A stretch of 64,000 nt of DNA, from positions 6,613,141 to 6,677,140 of the forward strand of contig NZ_KI912266.1 of the NCBI RefSeq assembly GCF_000235425.2. The letters are read 5' to 3'. The DNA comes from Pseudofrankia saprophytica (lineage in GTDB: Bacteria; Actinomycetota; Actinomycetes; Frankiales; Frankiaceae). The translations under genes were made by a program, and so were the position numbers. Positions 60,440 to 64,000 of this stretch are shown in pieces. How positions within the stretch are numbered: the first letter of the stretch is position 1; each line of letters begins with the position of its first letter. The notes under the pieces are model-generated. The model searched no databases. It was not told where the DNA came from and saw only the letters and a program-made list of their open reading frames with translations.

Positions 60440-61303
60440 TCAGGTCGCGGGCTTGACGGGGATGGAGGTGAGGGTCGCGAAGCCGGCGTTGAAGGCGGCG
60501 ACCTCGTCGGCCGGGGTCTCGGTGGACGAGCAGTTCTGGCCGTTCGTGATGGCCGTGGACATGTCCGTCACCTTCGGCTCGGTGGCCAGCTCACGCTCAC
60601 CACGGATCTTGGCGGTGCCGCAGTTCGGGATGTTCAGGTTCGGGATGGTGTCCAGCGCCGTGCCGGAGCCGGTGCCGGTGAACTCACCGCGGTGCTCCTT
60701 CACCCAGGCGACCACCAGGTCGGCGCCCTGCGTGTAGTCGTAGGTCGGCCCGAGGCCCATGCTCGAGGCGATCGACGGGATGCCACGGCTGGCGGCGGCC
60801 CTGGCGGCGCCGACGGTGCCGGACAGATCGACGAACGGGCCGAGGTTCTGGCCCTGGTTGATGCCGGAGACGACCAGGTTCGGCTTCACCCCGAGGGTGT
60901 CGAGGGCGACGTTGACGCTGTCCGCGGGGAAGCCGTCGACGGCGGTCGCGGCGGTGCCGCTGGCCGTGGTCGCGTCATGGTGCGCCGGCGGCTGGGGCGA
61001 CGTCTTGCCGCCCGTCCCGCTCTGGTTGGTGGCGGGCGCGACGATCGTCACCGTCACCGCGGGCAACGCGGCTAGGGCCTTCGCGACGGCGTCGATGCCG
61101 GCGGCGCCGACACCGTCGTCGTTGGTCACCAGAATGGTGAGGGGCGCGGGCGCGGCGCTGGTCGCCACCGCGGGGGCGCTCGTCGCCGCGATGGGCGCAT
61201 CGTCATCGCCTCCGCCGCCACAGGCCGCTGCGCCGACGAACAGCACGCCCGCGGCCCCGGCCGCCAGCCCCGTGCGCGCCAGAGCCCGCCATCCACCGAC
61301 CAT
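60440..61303 (-). CDS. SurE-family nucleotidase, lipoprotein
   Basis: A 287-residue protein. The N terminus is a lipoprotein signal with lipobox VGAAAC (Cys 28). The SurE domain shows ILVTNDDGVGAAGIDAVAKA (metal-binding Asp pair), APATNQSGTGGKTS and PNLVVSGINQGQNLGPFVDL, then SGTVGAARAAASRGIPSIA. SurE enzymes dephosphorylate nucleoside 5'- or 3'-monophosphates; here it would act outside the membrane. The C terminus (NCSSTETPADEVAAFNAGFA) is an unusual extension. GAGGAGG lies 8 bases before the ATG. Confidence 0.9.
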   Translation of the reverse strand: MVGGWRALARTGLAAGAAGVLFVGAAACGGGGDDDAPIAATSAPAVATSAAPAPLTILVTNDDGVGAAGIDAVAKALAALPAVTVTIVAPATNQSGTGGKTSPQPPAHHDATTASGTAATAVDGFPADSVNVALDTLGVKPNLVVSGINQGQNLGPFVDLSGTVGAARAAASRGIPSIASSMGLGPTYDYTQGADLVVAWVKEHRGEFTGTGSGTALDTIPNLNIPNCGTAKIRGERELATEPKVTDMSTAITNGQNCSSTETPADEVAAFNAGFATLTSIPVKPAT

Positions 61304-61537
61304 CGCCGCATCCTCCTCACCTGAGGTCCGGCGACCCGATGACCGGCCGGACTCGCCGTCACCGCCCGGCTTGGAGCGCCGTAGGCGGAGCAGCGGGCGC
61401 CATTTTTACCATCGTGGGGGGTCGATGGACAGAGCGGACCAAGATGTCACCTCCCGCTCGTCCGCCGTTCAGGCCCGGTCCCGCCGAGCCGCGGGGAGCC
61501 GAGCACGCACAGGCTCGGAAGGCGCCTACAGGCGCAG

Positions 61538-62446
61538 CTACAGGTGCAACAGGAAGGACCAGCCGGCGCAGGTGAGGATCGAGGCGGGGACGCCGACGCC
61601 GACGAGCATGCTCGGCAGCGGCGTCGCCAGGTCGTGCCGGGACGCCATCAGCGCGGCGGCGACCATCGGCGGCATCGTGGCCTCGAACAGGGCCACCTGC
61701 AGCGCCCGGTCACCCAGGGCGCCGAACAGCGCGTAGCCCGCTATCACCACGGCCGGCGCGACCAGCAGCTTCACCGTGAGGCCGACGGCCAGCTCGCGCC
61801 GCCACCGCCGGGCGGCGCTCACCTCCAGCTGCAGGCCGATCGCGAACAGCGCCAGCGGGGTGAGCGTGTCGCCCAGCCGGGTGAGCACCTCGGTCAGCCA
61901 GCCCGGGTAGCCGACGGGCCGCAGCGCGAGCCCGGTGACCAGGGCGAGCAGCGGTGGCGCGGTCAGGATCCGGCGGGCGATCTCGCGCGGCACCACCCGG
62001 GCCCCGTCCGCCGCGGCGACAGCGACCAGCGTGGTCACGACGGTGTTGAGCAGGACGAACGAGCCGAGCTGGTCGACGATCACGGCGATCGGCACGTCGT
62101 CCGCGCCGAAGAACGCGGTCACCATCGGGATGCCGACGAAGGACGTGTTCGCCACGGCCGTCGTGGCGATGAGCGCGTAGACCACCTCTCGGCCCAGTCG
62201 CAGCGGCCGGGCGAGGAGCAGGTACAGGGCGACCGTGAGGGCGAACAGCAGGTAGGGGACGGCGACGACGGCGACGATGCTGCCGGGGAAGTGGACCTCG
62301 TGCATCACCCGCAGCGCGAGCGCGGGCAGCGCGATGTTGAGCACCCAGAACGTGACGGCGTGCTGCGCGTCCGCCCCGACCTTCCCCGTGCGTCGGCAGG
62401 CGACCCCCGCCGCGAGGCCCGCCAGCAGGACGACAAGGGCGGACAC
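61538..62446 (-). CDS. AEC-family (auxin efflux carrier-like) transporter
   Basis: A 302-residue integral membrane protein with about ten hydrophobic helices in two similar halves. Recognisable elements are HAVTFWVLNIALPALALRVM near the first helices, NTSFVGIPMVTAFFG in the middle and EATMPPMVAAALMASRHDL near the end. AEC/malonate-type carriers move organic acids or related anions; the substrate here is unknown. The GTG start at 62446 is preceded by GGGAGC 11 bases upstream, a moderate ribosome site. Confidence 0.9.
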   Translation of the reverse strand: MSALVVLLAGLAAGVACRRTGKVGADAQHAVTFWVLNIALPALALRVMHEVHFPGSIVAVVAVPYLLFALTVALYLLLARPLRLGREVVYALIATTAVANTSFVGIPMVTAFFGADDVPIAVIVDQLGSFVLLNTVVTTLVAVAAADGARVVPREIARRILTAPPLLALVTGLALRPVGYPGWLTEVLTRLGDTLTPLALFAIGLQLEVSAARRWRRELAVGLTVKLLVAPAVVIAGYALFGALGDRALQVALFEATMPPMVAAALMASRHDLATPLPSMLVGVGVPASILTCAGWSFLLHL

Positions 62447-62550
62447 GGACGACCATGCTCCCGGCCTGTGGCGACGCAGGAACGGGTGCGGGCGCGGATG
62501 TGGGTGGACTCACCCGCCAACCGCGCCCACACCGTCACCCAGCGCTACGG

Positions 62551-64000
62551 CTACCGCGCCTGGCCGCCACTTCCACGCCGTGGGAAGCGCAGGCGCAGGG
62601 TGGTCTCACGGCCGAGGGAGACAGCCCCCGGCAGGCGCAGGGTCGTCTCACCGGCGGGTGCGGCGACGGGCGCCGACCGGGCCGCCGGGACCGCTGCCCC
62701 CGACGCCTGGGCGGGAGCGGACCGGCCGGAGGCCCATTTCGGCCGCCGGCGCTGGACGGGCCGCTCGAGCAGGTAGTACGACGCCGCGGCGAGGCCGATC
62801 GCCAGCAGGCCGGCGACCACCGTCGCCGGGCCTCGGCCGAGCCGTGCCACCAGCTTGTCGCCCGCGAACCCGGTGACGGGGAAGTGCCACAGGTAGAAGC
62901 CGTAGGAGATCCGGCCGAGCCAGGCGAGCGGGCCGCACCCGATCGCCCGGAAGAGCCACGCGGGCCGGCCCTGGTCCAGCGCGAGGATCAGGGCGGCGGC
63001 GAGCAGCGCGACTCCGGTGTAGCCACCGCGATCCATGATCGTCGTACGTGCGCCGTTCTCGGGCACGGTCAGCACGAGCACGGCGAGCGCGATCAGCGCG
63101 AGCGGCCCGGCGACCGGCAGCGCGGCCAGGATCCGCGCGAGCACCCGCTCCCCGGTGCCAGCGGCGGTGCCGGTGCCAGCGGCGGTGCCGGTCGCGACAC
63201 CCGGGGCGCCATCGGCGCGTGACCCGCGCGCCCGAGCTTCCAGCCGCGACGCGCGCAGCCAGGCCGCGAGCGCGCAACCGATCAGCAGGCTGTCCGACCG
63301 GGTGTCCAGCGCGAAGTAGGTCCGGTTGCCGGACGTGCCGAGGTCGGCCAGCGCGGCCCGCCAGACGGCGACGGCGACCGCCCCGCCGAGCAGGATCGCG
63401 GGCAGCCGGCGGGCGAGCGCCTCGCGGCGGCAGATCGCGACCAGCACGACCGGCCACAGCAGGTAGAACTGCTCCTCCAGCGACAGCGACCAGACATGCC
63501 CGAACCAGGCACCGCCGGAGTCGGGCCGAAACACCCGGAAGTAGTCGTTGACGTAGAGCAGGGAGGTGACGGCGTTGTCGAGAAAGTCGAGCTGGTCGGC
63601 GCGGGTCTTGAGCAGCACGACCAGGACGGCGCCGATCACGACGAACGCGTAGTACGCCGGCATCAGGCGGAAGGCACGCCGGACGTAGAACGCCTTCAGC
63701 GAGATGCCGCCCGTCCGGTCCCGCTCGGCGAGAAGCAGGCCGGTGATCAGGAAACCGCTGAGTACGAGGAAGACGTCCACCCCGAGGTAGCCACCGCCGA
63801 GTGCGGCCATGTGGTAGCAGAGCACGCACAGGACCGCGATGGCGCGCAGCCCGTCGAGCGCCGGGTTGTAGCCGCCTGGCCGGGTGCCACCCCGCGCCTC
63901 ACCGCCCCGGCCGACGTCACCAGCCGGGGCGCCCTGGCTGGTCCGACCGTCCTGGCTGGTCCGACCGTCCTGGCCCGCGGAGGTGCTCCGCCGGTCGGGC
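62551..64000 (-). CDS. membrane acyltransferase (OafA/YrhL type), 5' end outside window
   Basis: At least 482 residues; the frame stays open to the window edge, so the true start lies beyond 64000. The acyltransferase-3 domain begins with NPALDGLRAIAVLCVLCYHM, then GVDVFLVLSGFLITGLLLAE, and AWFGHVWSLSLEEQFYLLWP, with about ten membrane helices, ending with LGRISYGFYLWHFPVT. Such proteins acylate sugars of polysaccharides, macrolides or peptidoglycan. The N-terminal cytoplasmic part carries two tandem TSQDGR units. The C-terminal ~60 residues are Ala/Pro/Arg-rich. Confidence 0.9.
   Translation of the reverse strand, partial: PDRRSTSAGQDGRTSQDGRTSQGAPAGDVGRGGEARGGTRPGGYNPALDGLRAIAVLCVLCYHMAALGGGYLGVDVFLVLSGFLITGLLLAERDRTGGISLKAFYVRRAFRLMPAYYAFVVIGAVLVVLLKTRADQLDFLDNAVTSLLYVNDYFRVFRPDSGGAWFGHVWSLSLEEQFYLLWPVVLVAICRREALARRLPAILLGGAVAVAVWRAALADLGTSGNRTYFALDTRSDSLLIGCALAAWLRASRLEARARGSRADGAPGVATGTAAGTGTAAGTGERVLARILAALPVAGPLALIALAVLVLTVPENGARTTIMDRGGYTGVALLAAALILALDQGRPAWLFRAIGCGPLAWLGRISYGFYLWHFPVTGFAGDKLVARLGRGPATVVAGLLAIGLAAASYYLLERPVQRRRPKWASGRSAPAQASGAAVPAARSAPVAAPAGETTLRLPGAVSLGRETTLRLRFPRRGSGGQAR

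Noticed and set aside
1..64000. CRISPR arrays
   Set aside because: No series of 25-40-bp repeats with equal spacers and no cas-like gene was seen. The 12-bp iterons at 18.2 kb are too short and too close together.

Overview
This is high-GC, densely packed actinobacterial DNA. Frankia or a close relative is the best guess, from the GC-rich third codon positions, GTG/TTG starts with GGAGG ribosome sites, XRE/TPR regulators, MobF relaxase, FxLD-type methyltransferase and FadE/FadB2-like genes. Assignment is by recognition only; no search was run.

Layout. 1-8.2 kb is chromosome-like: the tail of a membrane transporter, a secreted polysaccharide deacetylase, a RibD/DHFR-like reductase divergent from an ECF sigma factor, a PfkB kinase followed by an apparently frameshifted small gene, a complete IS630-type insertion sequence, and an epoxide hydrolase. 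56.3-64 kb is also chromosome-like: acyl-CoA dehydrogenase, 3-hydroxyacyl-CoA dehydrogenase, HxlR regulator divergent from an alpha/beta hydrolase, SurE lipoprotein, AEC transporter and a membrane acyltransferase cut by the window end.

Between them, 8281-56340 is a genomic island inserted in the 3' end of the acyl-CoA dehydrogenase gene. A 38-bp exact direct repeat (8281-8318 and 56303-56340), inside a 72-bp near-repeat coding for the last residues of that enzyme, marks the ends. A third, degraded copy (33723-33766) lies just after a full tyrosine integrase, and the last ~55 codons of a second, related integrase precede the right end. The simplest reading is two related elements accreted in tandem, both with the integrase at the right end.

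Left element (8.3-33.8 kb): OLD-like ATPase/TOPRIM nuclease, membrane-bound Mrr-type endonuclease, MobF relaxase-helicase followed by two arrays of 12-bp iterons, XRE regulators, a coiled-coil Mrr endonuclease, a RiPP operon (FxLD-type methyltransferase, radical SAM/SPASM enzyme, 47-residue precursor, phosphotransferase) divergent from an XRE/TPR regulator, a nucleotide-metabolism group (carbinolamine dehydratase, 2H phosphoesterase, MazG, Ham1/RdgB), a coiled-coil protein, Xis and Int.

Right element (33.8-56.3 kb): an RHH gene with a truncated partner, an exported protein, a four-gene defence-type operon (SNF2 helicase, large adenine methylase, DUF1998 helicase with a nuclease-like tail, UvrD-like helicase with a RelE-like head), a NACHT ATPase with a glycine-rich membrane domain, and a second RHH gene with an intact partner.

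The island thus carries a conserved but little-studied RiPP locus and several layers of likely anti-phage or anti-plasmid defence. No conjugative FtsK/TraB translocase or replication initiator was recognised, so it is more likely mobilizable than self-transmissible.
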